Positions 33,904 through 44,230 of a stretch of 64,000 nt of DNA are shown here, in pieces. This stretch comes from Verticillium longisporum. Its lineage: Eukaryota > Ascomycota > Sordariomycetes > Glomerellales > Plectosphaerellaceae. Every line of letters begins with the position of its first letter. Position 1 is the stretch's first letter. The notes under the pieces are model-generated. The model did no database searches and was not told the DNA's origin. It worked only from the letters and a program-made list of their open reading frames with translations. Where the stretch lies: NCBI GenBank assembly GCA_019188255.1, contig JAETXT010000001.1, positions 868,001 through 932,000 of the forward strand. The letters run 5' to 3'. The translations under genes were made by a program, and so were the position numbers.

Positions 33904-34441
33904 CTTGGCGGTTGACGGCAACGAGGATGTTTGTCAAGGGTCGGGTTCGGGGCTCGTGGCTCGTGGCTGTATATCAAAGAGAAGGGGAACGGTCGGCGGG
34001 TCCGAGGGGCGTGTAGGCCACCCTCGGTATACACCGAAGCGGGATGGGGGAGCGGAAAGTCGGTGGGCTGCTTGAGGCGGGCGGTGGGCGGAAATGTGGT
34101 TGACGATGATCAGTTTTTTTCTTCCTTCCGTTCGGCGGCAAGGGCGAAAAACCAACCACACTTGGTGGTGTTGTGTGGAGTAGGGATCTTCGTCTGGCCA
34201 GTGTTGTTGGTCTTTTTGGGGGTGTGTCTGGCTTCTGGGTTGGAAAAGACTCTGTTGGTCAGGCGGACAAAGGGCGGAGGTGCGGCGGCTTGGGCGCGAC
34301 CTGACTTACTCCTGAGACGGTAGGTCGTACAGGAGAGGGTCCGGCTCGGTGTGTGTCGGGTAGATCTCTTGGTTGGGCGAGGAAGATGGTTCGTTCGTTG
34401 GGACGATCAGGACGGGCGACGAGACCGAGTCAGGTTCGGTG

Positions 34442-34476
34442 GGAGACGAGATGCACAGGGAGACGAGATGCACAGG
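34442..34476. repeat. 17-bp direct duplication
   Basis: Two adjacent copies of a GGAGACGAGATGCACAG unit. Confidence 0.85.
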
Positions 34477-34656
34477 AAGAGAGAGGGAGGAAGAACAAGA
34501 CGAAGCAGAGGAAGAAGAAGGGAAATAGAAGGAAACGACGACGTGGTGCTGTCTGAGGGGATCGTTCGCATGGAAGGAAAAAGAATGAAGTGGCGGATGA
34601 ACAGACACGGAAGGGGCGTCTCACGAAATGGGAATCCCATTCCCAGTCCTTCCTCG

Positions 34657-34684
34657 TCCCAGTCCCAGTCCCAGTCCCAGTCCC
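34657..34684. repeat. (CCCAGT)n microsatellite
   Basis: Four to five tandem copies of the hexamer, followed by CCCTGG. Confidence 0.9.
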
Positions 34685-34781
34685 TGGACCCGACCCTTCT
34701 TTCCCGTGCTCCCTGTCCCTCGGTGGGCGAGGGGGCCCTGTTAAGCCTGTGTCTGTCTGTCATGCCCGCTGCTGCTGCTCA

Positions 34782-34854
34782 TGTACCTGGGTACCTACGT
34801 ACCTGTCTCTACCTCACCAAGCTTACCTACCTAGGTACCTAGGTAGGTACTTAC
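34782..34854. repeat. GGTACCTAGGTACC palindrome cluster
   Basis: Repeated GTACCT, CCTAGG and AGGTAC blocks that form overlapping palindromes. The same motif occurs at about 24067, 34948, 52915 and 58120. Confidence 0.75.
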
Positions 34855-34980
34855 CAATCCTTTTACCGACCTGACCTGCGACTGCCCTCCGCACCCAGCA
34901 GCGGGGTCGGCTAGTTGTACAACGAACTACGAGGCAGGCAGGCAGGTACCTAGGCACCTGGCAGGCGTTGTACCGGGTAC

Positions 34981-35022
34981 CAAGCACCGGGCACCAAGCA
35001 CCGGGCACCAAGCACCGGGCAC
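34981..35022. repeat. 14-bp minisatellite, three perfect copies
   Basis: Three tandem CAAGCACCGGGCAC units, directly after a related GTACCGGGTAC sequence. Confidence 0.9.
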
Positions 35023-35223
35023 CCCCTGTGTCCCGTCGTCCAGCGCTGTCCAGTGGAGCGGCCCCGCCAAGGCTGCTGGCGTCTATCCGGCAGGGGGTGT
35101 CCGCTGGCAGACGTCGACGTGCTCAGAGGGGGAAACGAGACTCTGTGGAGGAGCCCCCAAGGCCCCCCAAGGCCCCTCAGGTGGCGGCGAGACGGTGGCG
35201 GCGAGACGGTAGAGCGGTACAAG

Positions 35224-35295
35224 TGCCTCCTGTGATGGGAATGCCTCCTGTGATGGAAATGCCTCCTGTGATGGAAATGCCTCCTGCGATGGAAA
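35224..35295. repeat. 18-bp minisatellite, four copies
   Basis: Four tandem TGCCTCCTGTGATGGAAA units with two substitutions. A 15-bp duplication (GGTGGCGGCGAGACG) lies just upstream at about 35179-35208. Confidence 0.9.
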
Positions 35296-36081
35296 CGGGC
35301 AAGATGGTGACCGATTCACTGAACAGACAGACTACATGGTGCCCATCCACCAGAACAGCCACGCCGAGGGCCTGGGCCACGGGATCGCCCGAGAAACCTC
35401 CTCTCCGGGGTTGTCATCGCATGCATCTCATGAACCAGGTAGAAATGGGCGAGGTACAGCAAGGGTGAGCCACATGTGCGAAGCCCGGCGATTCGTATGG
35501 CTAACCCGCCCTTTCTACTTTTTGCTTGGTTCGGATGCATTTATCCTCGCCCACCTTTGTGGCTGTCGTTGTGATGCTCCCCCCAAACACCTTCGTTCGC
35601 TCCAGACCGCACAACCGCTGACGACCAACCGCGTTGCCTACCCGCCCTCCCCCTCCCCTCGCACCGACTGAATCAGCTTGTGTTTTTCTATGGACCCTGC
35701 AGCACGCCACGTCCGGAGCGCGCGTTGGATCTTTATCAACTAGAGTAGCCGACCCAGGACGAGTGTTTGTCATGCCATGGCCTAGAGAGGATATCACTAG
35801 CCACAATCGTCGGCTGGAGTGGCCACAGCCGTGGGCTGGAGTCAAGTTGCAGACTTCTTGCTGCGCTCCCATGTCGAGATTGGCCTTTTGCCTTGACCAC
35901 ATCGTACGAAGACCATGACTGTAAATAGAACGGGCAGAGTCAATAGTGCATCATCTCATTTGCCGGAACTTTCCTCCATGAACCATGAACTTAACTACCT
36001 TGGGCCAAGCAAGGTAGGCATATATACATGTCATCGCTCATGCCCCTGTCACCCCAACATGCATGTCCCCATCGTCAAGAA

Positions 36082-38247
36082 TCAAGGCTTGGGCCGCTCG
36101 GGCAAGTCCTGCTCCGCGAGTGGCTCCACGTGTTTGATCCCCAACGCGCCCAAGTTGAGAGGGTCTTCTTTCCTGTCCGAAGCCCACGGAGGCGGCGACG
36201 TCGCCCCGCCGGCGCCCGTCTCGGCCTCCCTCCTCGGAGGCAGAGGGGGCGACGGCTCGTCCTCCTCCGCGTCCTGCTCACCACCACCACCACCACCACC
36301 AGTCTTGGGCTTCTCGCCCTGGATGGCGCGCGCCTCCTCAGGCATGTCGTCCGGCTGCGCCTGCTTGGCGCGCTCAATGTCTTCGTCTCGCTCAATCTCG
36401 CCCTCGCCGTCCTTGACGTCGGGGAAGCCGCACTTGGTCAAGACCTGCGCGATCAGGTCCGGGTAGCGGAGGTGGCCCGCGACGTCTTTGCTGAGATCCA
36501 GGTTCTCGATGCCGTCGACGCCCTCGATGGGCTGCAGGCCCGCGACGCCGAGTTGCAGCGATGTGGCCCGGTACATGAAGCCCAGGATGTAGTCGTTCTC
36601 CGAGTAGACGTTGAAGATGCGGCCCGCGACCACGGCCCGGAGAATCTGCCACTGCTCAGCGTCGGACGGCGTCGGGGCGCCGATGAGCACGACCGAGTCG
36701 ACAAGACCAAAGGCTCGTCGCTGGGCCAGCGTCTTGAGGCACGAGTGAATGGCGCGGGCGCCCAGAGAGTACCCGATCAGGGTGACAGGCCGCTCGCCCT
36801 GCGCGCGGTTGATGAGGGCGTCCGCGAGCACACGGCCTGCCTTTTCAGACCGATTGCGCGCAAGGTTATAAGGGTTGTCAATGTTGGAGGCTGTGCCGAG
36901 AAGGTAGGCAGGCCAGAGGACGGCCGAAAGCGACACGAGAACGGTGTTCTTGAGAATCTCCAGCTTGACGTAGTTCCAGGCGTAGCTCTTGACCAGGTCC
37001 TCGAGCGAGGCACCCAAAGCAATGAGAGCCTTCATCTCATATCGCAGGGCGAAGACCTCCGACTCGTCGCCCAGGACCTTCCACGGCTTCGTTACGGCGT
37101 CTTCATTCTCAAGCCATCCGTTGATGCCGATCGTGACTCTCAGGCGGCGCGTCTTCTTCTCGTCTGATGTCGCCTTTTTCGCATCTTGTCCGTATTCCTC
37201 CTTGAGGGGCAAGAAGCGGAAGTCCTCCACCTCCTTTGCGTACTGATCCATCATCTCACCCGTCATTTTGGCACCGTAGGCACCAAACAGAGCACCGACG
37301 AGCGCACCGTTGGCCCAGAAAATGCCCAGGAAGGACGCCACACCGCCGAGCCCGACGCTGCCCATGATGCCGCCGATCACTCCCGCGACGGCAGGGGCTG
37401 CGAGACCTCCCGTGACACCAATGACGGCGGCGCCAGCCACGGACGCCAGACCGACTTTCCAAAAGCGAGAGGACTGGTTATCCTGACGCCGCTTCGTCGC
37501 CTCAGCCTCGCCAGACATGGCCGACGCCGCAGCGGCGTTCTTGCTGCTGGTTCCGTCCTCGCCCCTGGCGGTAGAGGCTTCGACGAGAAACTTGGCAATC
37601 TCCGTCTCCTCCGTGATGAGCACGGCGAGAGGAAGACCAAACGACGACGCAAGGTGCAGAACAAGCACGCGCGAGTGGGCCGCGTAGTTGCCCGTCGACA
37701 GCACAACCAGCAGCATCGAGCTCAGCAGCTCGCGCCTGTCCTCGACCGGCAGGGCGGCGAGGTTCGTCAGCACCGGCTGGTAGTGCTTCTGAAAAGTGGC
37801 CACGTCCTTGGCGTTCGTCGTGGACGAGTTCTCCGTGTCGCCGAGGGTGATGGGGTCTTCTTCGTCGCCAGACGACGCGGCCTTCATCTTGGCGACCTCG
37901 TCCTGGCGCTTCTTGCGGGCCTCGAGCACCTTCTTGTCCTCCTTGGCGGACGTGATCTCTTTGAGCTTCTTCAGAATCCCCCGGCGCCAGTCGCCAAAGT
38001 GCTCGAGGGCGTCTTGTCGGATGGAGGAGAGCTCCGATGCGTCCCGGCCTGCCAGCTTGCGCTGCTTCTGCTGCTGCTCCCACTGGGCGACCGACGGCCA
38101 ACCTCCATCGTGTCGATCATCGCCGTGGGGGTCTATTTCTGATCTCATGAGTTTCATGATATCTTCAATAAGCGTGTAGAACTCGCGCCGCCTGGTGTCA
38201 TCGAGGACGACCAGGATCTGGCGGGGATCCGCAGCCAGAGGTGCCAT
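36082..38247 (-). CDS. DUF726 / TMCO4-type alpha/beta-hydrolase, membrane-associated
   Basis: The first true ATG is at 38247 (MAPLAADPRQILVVLDD); the frame is open further upstream only from a GTG. It is 721 residues, intronless. The N-terminal 240 residues are helical and charged. A strongly hydrophobic Gly/Ala-rich stretch (residues about 270-325: VAGAAVIGVTGGLAAPAVAG onward) gives two or three membrane segments. The hydrolase part follows: RVTIGINGWL, DESEVFALRYEMKALIALG, then VTLIGYSLGARAIHSCL, whose G-Y-S-L-G is the nucleophile elbow (Ser near residue 492), and VVLIGAPTP. The order matches human TMCO4 and yeast Mil1/YFL034W. The C terminus is Glu/Pro/Gly-rich. It is probably a lipid-acting or trafficking-linked hydrolase; its substrate is not established. 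Confidence 0.87.
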   Translation of the reverse strand: MAPLAADPRQILVVLDDTRRREFYTLIEDIMKLMRSEIDPHGDDRHDGGWPSVAQWEQQQKQRKLAGRDASELSSIRQDALEHFGDWRRGILKKLKEITSAKEDKKVLEARKKRQDEVAKMKAASSGDEEDPITLGDTENSSTTNAKDVATFQKHYQPVLTNLAALPVEDRRELLSSMLLVVLSTGNYAAHSRVLVLHLASSFGLPLAVLITEETEIAKFLVEASTARGEDGTSSKNAAAASAMSGEAEATKRRQDNQSSRFWKVGLASVAGAAVIGVTGGLAAPAVAGVIGGIMGSVGLGGVASFLGIFWANGALVGALFGAYGAKMTGEMMDQYAKEVEDFRFLPLKEEYGQDAKKATSDEKKTRRLRVTIGINGWLENEDAVTKPWKVLGDESEVFALRYEMKALIALGASLEDLVKSYAWNYVKLEILKNTVLVSLSAVLWPAYLLGTASNIDNPYNLARNRSEKAGRVLADALINRAQGERPVTLIGYSLGARAIHSCLKTLAQRRAFGLVDSVVLIGAPTPSDAEQWQILRAVVAGRIFNVYSENDYILGFMYRATSLQLGVAGLQPIEGVDGIENLDLSKDVAGHLRYPDLIAQVLTKCGFPDVKDGEGEIERDEDIERAKQAQPDDMPEEARAIQGEKPKTGGGGGGGEQDAEEDEPSPPLPPRREAETGAGGATSPPPWASDRKEDPLNLGALGIKHVEPLAEQDLPERPKP

Positions 38248-38852
38248 GGCGGGGTGCTGCTTGGTGCCAGGCGCTCGGAGGCTGGTTTGTGTACCAGACT
38301 GATCTGCCACTTGAAGCTTCCAGGAATGTAGCCGTTGAGATAGAATGGCAGGCGGGAGATGATGTGCGGGATATCAGGCCAGGCTGTTGGTCGCCAGTGA
38401 CTGTTGGATGATGTGAGAGAGGTTGTGTTGCCTTCCCATTTGAGCTGCGGCACAGTATGCGGCGGCTCCCTACGTCACATCAATGACGAGGGCCGAAGGC
38501 TGTGAGCACAGCCTTAAGGCGGCGCTAAAAGTAGGTAAATTTAGGCGGATCCTCAGGGGCCCTACAGCATGTGACACCCCTGATGCTGGCGGTGCAACAC
38601 CGTGGTGAATGATGGAGGCACAACAAGTCGTTTGACAGTTGGCAGCTGGCTGATGATTCAATGAGCCAACCAAGTGCATAATGTCGAACAAGACCCTATG
38701 AGTGGCTTCACATGAACAATCGATAGCTTCATAGCTTCAAACCAATACAGTCCAGGTCAAAACCAGCGTCATGAAAAAAGATACACGATTAAACGCCAGA
38801 GGTATACCGGGAACAAGACATCTAAACGATACATCCTCGTCGAGAATCAGGC
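38248..38852. other. Intergenic region
   Basis: About 600 bp between the DUF726 promoter and the NOC2 3' end. No gene or RNA recognised. Confidence 0.3.
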
Positions 38853-41284
38853 CTACTCATCGTCCTCCTCCTCCTCCTCCTCCTCGTCGTCCATCAGCTC
38901 ATCCGCATACTCCTCCTCATCCTCCTCCTCCTCCTCGTCTTCCTCGGGCTCGTCAACGTCACCCCTCTCCTCTTTCCTCCGCCTATCGTCCTCCCGCCTC
39001 GCCTCCTCCATCATCTTGAGCTTCTCCGCCCGCAGCTTGCGCTGCACGGCGACAAACGCCCCGATCGGCGTCTTCTCCCACTCGAGGTCGCGCAGGAAGT
39101 TGTCGACCTGGGCGCGGTCCTTGGGCGCAAAGTCGACCTGCGCACGGCGCTGCTCGATAAACTTGGCATTGGCCTCGACCTTCTGCACGAGCAGCACAAG
39201 GGCGCTGCCGAGCTTGCCGTTCTGGTTGCCGCGCTGGGCCTTCTTCGAGCTGGCGCCCTTGTCGCCGCGGCGCGCCTGCTTGAGCCAGCGCTTGAGCTGG
39301 ATGACGACGGGGAGGGCCATCTCGGGGAAGGCAATGTTCTTGGCCCAGAGCGCGAAGAAGTCGGCAAACAGCTCGACGACCTGCTCGCCGACGCCGTCCT
39401 GGTAGACGCGCGTGCGGAGGTAGGCCTTGGGCGCCTTGAAGGCGACGCGGAAGTCGAGCGGCTTGAGCGACGCCGCCTTGGGGGCGCGCTTCATCTCGGC
39501 CGACTCGAGCACCTCGAGGATGGGAGCGGCCAGCGGGATGTACGTGTTGGTGGCGCGCGAGATGCGCAGCAGCGCGCGGATGAGGTGGAAGCGGAGAGGG
39601 AAGAAGGTCGCCGTCGGGATGAGGCGCGTGTGTCGCCCAGGGACACCTGGACGAGAGGGTAGACGAGAAGCTTGAGCTGCGACGGCTTGCCGGCCTCGGC
39701 CTCGGTCAGCGGCGTGCAGTGCTGGGCGAGCATGGTGGACCAGAAGTCGAGCGAGTGCGTGTACTGCCAGTTGTAGACGACCTTGAAGGCGGCGTCCTTG
39801 TTGTTGACGATGCTGTTGCGGAGGTGGATGGCGAGCTGGCGGATAAAGGTAAAGGCCGTCGTGTAGCCGACGTTCTGGTCGATGCCCCACAGCTCGGCCG
39901 CCGAGTTCTTCATGAGGTTGATGCCCTGAATGGTGTTGGCGTTGGTGACCCGGGAGCCTTGAACGAGACCCTGGTAGACGGCCTTGAGGACGACCTCGCG
40001 GAGGCCGGCGTCGCCGATGACCATGAGCTTGCGCAGGACGAGGAAGGCGGTGATGCGCGTGGCCTCGGAGGAGGCGGGCCGCGCCCAGAAGTTGACGACG
40101 CACTTGATGAGCGCCTTGAGCAGCTTGCGGAACGAGAGCAGATAGGGGAGAAGGGGCTCGAGAGCACCAATCGTCAGCTTGAGGGTCGCGTCGTCGGACA
40201 GCGTGCCGAGGAGGTGGATGATGGAGGCTGTGTACGTCTTGAGCATGATGGACAGCGTCTGGAACTTCTTCGTCTCGGTGGAAACGTAGACCTTGCCGGC
40301 AGCCGACTCCTTCGAGGGCAGGTGGTGGGCGATGACCTCGGGGATCTGGCGCAGGGCGACGATGAGAATGTCGTGGAAGACCTGGGGGCTGTTGATGGTG
40401 TAGCGGTTGTTTTTGCCATCCTCGGCATCGTCCTCGTTCAGATGCGCGGCGCACTTGAAGGCCAGGACGACCTGGCGAGCAGCACGCAGCGACTTCTTCT
40501 CGACAATGAGCTCCTTCCACTTGGCAACCATTTCGCGCGTGAGCTCGTTGTCAGCTGCTGTCGTCTCGTCGTCTTCAGACTCGTCCTTCTTGTTCTTCTT
40601 CTTCTTCTTGCTGTCCTTCTTACGCTTCTTCTTGGGCTGGTCGTCATCCGAGGCGTCGCTGCCGGCGCTCAGGTCGTCAATCTCGGCCATGTCGGCGTTC
40701 TCGTCAAAGTCGAGGGCCTCGGGGTCGTGCTCCTTGAGGAACTTGTAGAACGAAGGATCCTTCTTGGCGAGGTCGTCCATGGCCTTTTTGCTCATCTCGC
40801 CGTCCTCGGCGTCCAGCTCCATGTCGCTGTCGTCAGCACCGTCCTCGCTGTCGCTGACAACGGGCTGGTCCTCCAGGGACATGTCAGACATTTCCTCGTC
40901 CTCGGAGCCTGCCTGATCCTCTTCATCATCGTCAGCCTTGGGCGCCTTGGCCTTTCCGTTGGGCGCATCGCGTTTCCTCTTGCCCAGCTTGCCGCCCTTG
41001 GGCGCCTTGTCGATAATGTCCTCAAAGCCGCCCTTGAAGAAGTCGTCAACGCTCATGGCGCTGACGTTGGCATCCTTCTTGTTCGAATGGGGCTTGGGGG
41101 CGCCCTCCTCCTTGGGGCCTTTGAAAAAGCTCGCATCTTCCCTCGTCTTCTTGCCCGCCTTTTTCGCCTGGAGAGCGTACCGCTGCTTGACCTTTGCGTC
41201 CTCCTTGCACTTCTAGAGGACGCCCGAGAGGTGGTTCTTCTCAAACTTTTTCGTGGCCTTGAGCTTCTTCTTCGAGGGAGGCAT
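38853..41284 (-). CDS. noc2: Nucleolar complex protein 2 (NOC2), with early TAG and one frameshift
   Basis: The natural start is at 41284 (MPPSKKKLKATKKFEKNHL, the conserved Noc2 N terminus). Codon 24 is TAG (41215-41213); the same frame continues KCKEDAKVKQRYALQ, so about 76 residues precede the next Met (41056, MSVDDFFKGGF). Lys- and acid-rich segments follow, then the Noc2 core: SLRAARQVVLAFKCAAHL, HDILIVALRQIPEVI, LKALIKCVVNFWA, FIRQLAIHLRNSIV, NWQYTHSLDFWSTMLAQHC, LKLLVYPLVQVSLGDTR. Near 39625-39632 an AC dinucleotide is doubled and coding shifts frame, resuming LIPTATFFPLRFHLIRALL through to an acidic tail. About 809 residues if both are ignored. Noc2 works with Noc1/Noc3 in nucleolar 60S pre-ribosome assembly and is essential in yeast. 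Confidence 0.92.
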
Positions 41285-41790
41285 GATGGGCGACTGGTGC
41301 TTGCTCGAAGTGTGGTAGTTGTGTTCGAGCTGCGACAGTCGATGGAGTCGATCGAGGCTGGCTGTCTAGGCAATTGGCGGGACAAGCAGCGTACCAAGTT
41401 CATTTTTTTTCTTCGCGATAACGATAAGGAGCCTCTTTTTGGGCGTTGGCTCAGTTTGGACGAGCATGAACTTATCGATAACGATAAGCACGCGTGCGGG
41501 CCCTTGAGCTCTGAGCTCGGCGCAGGCGGGGTCACTCCTCTCAGTGGCCTCAGCGGTCCAGTGCGCTGGAAAGCCGCTGTAGCTGTGCTTCTCCTCGCTG
41601 CCCCTCGTGACGTTGGTGCAACCAACATCCAAGATCTCTCCCCCCCTCCTCCTTCAGTCCATACCTGGCTTGCCCAGGCAGCAGCACCAGCACCAGCACC
41701 CCGAGACACCATCGAGGGTCATCATACCGAGCTATTCTTCTCCGGCCACCTCACCATGACGCGCCTGAGGATACAACTCGAGCCACAAAC
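41285..41790. promoter_or_regulatory. Divergent NOC2/VPS28 promoter with paired GATA-type elements
   Basis: About 500 bp. It contains two perfect 13-bp copies of CGATAACGATAAG at 41416-41428 and 41476-41488, exactly 60 bp apart in the same orientation. The second overlaps the palindrome TTATCGATAA. Each copy carries two GATAA cores. It also has a T-run at 41403-41410 and CAGCACCAGCACCAGCACC near 41683-41700. Confidence 0.5.
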
Positions 41791-42691
41791 ATGAACCCCC
41801 GGCAAGCCTATGCGCCGACGCCGCATAGCTACATCCCGAACACCACCCTCTCTGCCACAATCAACCTCGATGAGGTATGTTTCCCCCCCTCCAAAACGGC
41901 CAAGATTCCTCTGGTCCGAGTCTGCGCCAGTCGCGATGGATCTAACGTCTTCCAGGAAGTCAAGCTGACCGAGACACGTGCCGAGCGCGACCTTCAAGAC
42001 TCCCTCGCCGAGATCTTCAGCATCATCGTCACCCTCGACGAGCTCGAGAAGGCTTTCCTCAAAGATGCCATCCCCGAGGCCGACTACACGGAGATCTGCG
42101 AACGCTCGCTGAAGCAGTACAAGTCCATCCTGACCGACGAGACAGTCGCCACTGCTTTTGTCGGGCTCGAAGAATTCAAGGCCGAATGGGATGTATGTAC
42201 CCTGACTCTCCTGCTCCCCTGTATCATGCTGGTCGTCTCTCCACGAAAAGAAAAAAAAAAACACGGCTGACATGTCTTGTTCCTCCTCTTTGCAGCTCGA
42301 AGTCCCCCGCGCAACAGAGCGCATCCGCGTCGGCATGCCCTCGACGACCGTGACCGCCTCCTCTGGCTCGGCACCCGCGCAGGCCCCGGCGCCCGGCAAC
42401 ACGACGAGCGGCGCCCTCATTCTCGAGGCGACGCAGGAGTTCATCACCTTCCTCGACGCCGTCAAGCTCGGCCTGTTGAGCAAGGACCAGCTCCACCCGC
42501 TGCTCTCCGACGTCATCCAGTCCGTCAACAAGGTCACCGACCGCGACTTTGACAACCGCGGCAAGATTGTCCAGTGGCTCATCACCCTGAATCAGATGAA
42601 GGCCACCGACGAGCTGAGCGACGAGCAGGCGCGCGAGATTGAGATGGATATTCAGCAGGCGTACCAGGGCTTCAAGAGCACCCTGACATAG
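41791..42691 (+). CDS. vps28: ESCRT-I subunit VPS28
   Basis: Three exons: 41791-41874, 41956-42192 and 42296-42691; 238 residues, phases closed. The N-terminal core domain (NLDEEVKLTETRAERDLQDSLAEIFSIIVTLDELEKAF, DYTEICERSLKQYKSIL, FKAEWDLEVPRATERIRVGMP) packs with Vps23 and Vps37. A roughly 30-residue Ala/Pro/Ser linker follows. The C-terminal four-helix domain (FITFLDAVKLGLLSKDQLHPLLSDVI, VTDRDFDNRGKIVQWLITLN, EMDIQQAYQGFKSTL) binds Vps36 of ESCRT-II and Vps20. It acts on endosomes in sorting ubiquitinated cargo into multivesicular bodies; in fungi it also links to the Rim/Pal ambient-pH pathway. Confidence 0.96.
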
Positions 42692-42826
42692 ATTAGCTAC
42701 ATAGAGCGGGCACGGCTATCAATTGCGCCCCCCATTTCTCCATCACTCCACTGAGCGTAGCTGTCATATACATGCCGTTCTGCGTCTCGAAGAATCGACC
42801 ACTGCACTCGTGACCAGGGGGGCGGC

Positions 42827-44230
42827 CTAGACGAGAAAGGTCCAGAAGCTGGGATACACGAATTCGTTTTCGAATATCCTCCTCACCTGCTCCAGCACAA
42901 ACCTCTCCACCTTGCCCACGTTCTTGAGGCTCTGCTTGCCGCTCTCGCGCAGCCCAATCTCGCTCTCGACCCGTATCTCTTGCAGTAGACCCCCGAATCG
43001 CCTCTTCTCGCCCGCCGCGCCGCGCCCGGCGTGCCCGTGGTCGTCGTCACCGTCGTCACCGTCATCCCCCTCCTCCGGCAGCCCCACGGCCGTGATGGCG
43101 TCCTCGGGGCTCAGGAAGCAAAAGTGCAGCCGCTTGCGGATGTGCGCCGTGACGCCCACGCCGTCAAAGGTCAGCCCCGTGACGGAGAGCTGCACGGGGA
43201 TCCCGACAAAGCTGGGCATCGGGTAGTCGAGCAGGATCTCGGCCGTGAGGCGCAGCCGCACGTCGCCGGCGTAGCGGATGCGGAAGACGGCCTGCAGGTC
43301 GTCGGGCCGGGGCTCGCGGAACCGAGGCGGCGGGTCGTCGGCCTCGCCTGACGGCGGCGAGGACTGCTGCTGCTGCTGCTGCTGCTGCTGGCCGTCGCCC
43401 CCGTCGTCACCCTCTTCGTCGATGGCGCAGGCAGGGTCGCGCGTCGGGGGGCGGGACGTGCCGACGGATGTGGGCGCCAGGGTCGAGACGGACGACTTCT
43501 CGCCCAAAAAGTGGTTTGCGGACGACAGAGGATGGGGGTTCTGCGGCGTCAGCGGCGCAAAGGCCGGTGTCATGTCGGACAGGACGGAGGACTGGGACGG
43601 GTTGCGGCTGTGGCTGGGGTAGGTCGGGGTGCCGCGGAGCGGGGAGGGCCCTGGCGAGGAGACGGCCGAGGCGTCCATCCAGCTGTTGCCACCTCCAGCG
43701 ACGGCGGCCAAAGGTGTGTGGGTGCCTGACCAGCCGGAGCCGAGGTGACTTTGGAAGTAGTGCAGATTGGAGGCGCCGCTGAGGATGCCTGGCGTCGAAA
43801 CGCCGAGAAAGGGGCTCGTGAGGTCGCCGGCCATGAGGCCCCGCGAAGGCGAGCTTGCGCCGTGATTGTGGAATCGCGAAGGAAGATGCGCGCTGCCGTC
43901 GCGCTGGTGGCTCTCGTGCTGGTGTTGGTGTCTCCTTGCCGCCGCCGCTCTCAGCTCCTCCGCTGCATCATTGTCCTGGCCATCGTCTGAATCGTCGTCG
44001 TCATAATCTTCATTCTCCTCGTAAAAGTCTGGTAAAGGGTCGGTAATGTCTTTGAGCTCGAGCTTCGGCGGTATGGAGCCGAACTCAAAGTCGTGAACCG
44101 TCACTGACTTGATGAAGCGCGGCAGCTGGACTGCCTGGAACTTCTCGTGGATGAAATCGCGGATGCGAAGCGCGAGCGCCTCACCGTCCGGGCCCGACGT
44201 GAGGGTCTCCCAGTTGAGATCTACTGACAT
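42827..44230 (-). CDS. mdm12: Mdm12, SMP-domain subunit of the ERMES ER-mitochondria tether
   Basis: ATG 44230 gives [16 protein letters not shown], the canonical Mdm12 start; the open frame extends upstream but without conservation. It is 467 residues, intronless. The SMP lipid-transfer domain is split: an N-terminal portion ([34 protein letters not shown]...[19 protein letters not shown]) and a C-terminal portion ([45 protein letters not shown] to [23 protein letters not shown] end). They are separated by about 250 residues of low complexity that include an acidic run, His/Gln-rich sequence and nine glutamines encoded by a CTG-run (43365-43390 on plus). It bridges Mmm1 and Mdm34 and moves phospholipids between ER and outer mitochondrial membrane. 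Confidence 0.95.
   Translation of the reverse strand: MSVDLNWETLTSGPDGEALALRIRDFIHEKFQAVQLPRFIKSVTVHDFEFGSIPPKLELKDITDPLPDFYEENEDYDDDDSDDGQDNDAAEELRAAAARRHQHQHESHQRDGSAHLPSRFHNHGASSPSRGLMAGDLTSPFLGVSTPGILSGASNLHYFQSHLGSGWSGTHTPLAAVAGGGNSWMDASAVSSPGPSPLRGTPTYPSHSRNPSQSSVLSDMTPAFAPLTPQNPHPLSSANHFLGEKSSVSTLAPTSVGTSRPPTRDPACAIDEEGDDGGDGQQQQQQQQQSSPPSGEADDPPPRFREPRPDDLQAVFRIRYAGDVRLRLTAEILLDYPMPSFVGIPVQLSVTGLTFDGVGVTAHIRKRLHFCFLSPEDAITAVGLPEEGDDGDDGDDDHGHAGRGAAGEKRRFGGLLQEIRVESEIGLRESGKQSLKNVGKVERFVLEQVRRIFENEFVYPSFWTFLV

Larger units (their letters stand above)
33904..36081. other. 2.2-kb repeat-rich intergenic region
   Basis: No supported gene. It holds at least five separate short tandem repeats and several GGTACCTAGG-type palindromes, listed individually. 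It lies between the 5' end of one minus-strand gene and the 3' end of the next. Confidence 0.55.

Noticed and set aside
34981..35295. CRISPR-like array in the minisatellite block
   Set aside because: Units are directly adjacent with no unique spacers, and the genome is eukaryotic.
13441..41215. Reassignment of TAG to a sense codon
   Set aside because: CSN12, GCN5, VPS28, FAB1, NOC2 and the second Zn2Cys6 gene all end naturally at TAG, so it is a normal stop here.
39719..41794. Very long plus-strand open frame (691 codons) opposite NOC2
   Set aside because: It is the antisense shadow of a GC-rich, Lys/Glu-rich gene. Its translation is Leu/Val/Glu-Gly monotone, and the minus strand holds the conserved NOC2 protein.
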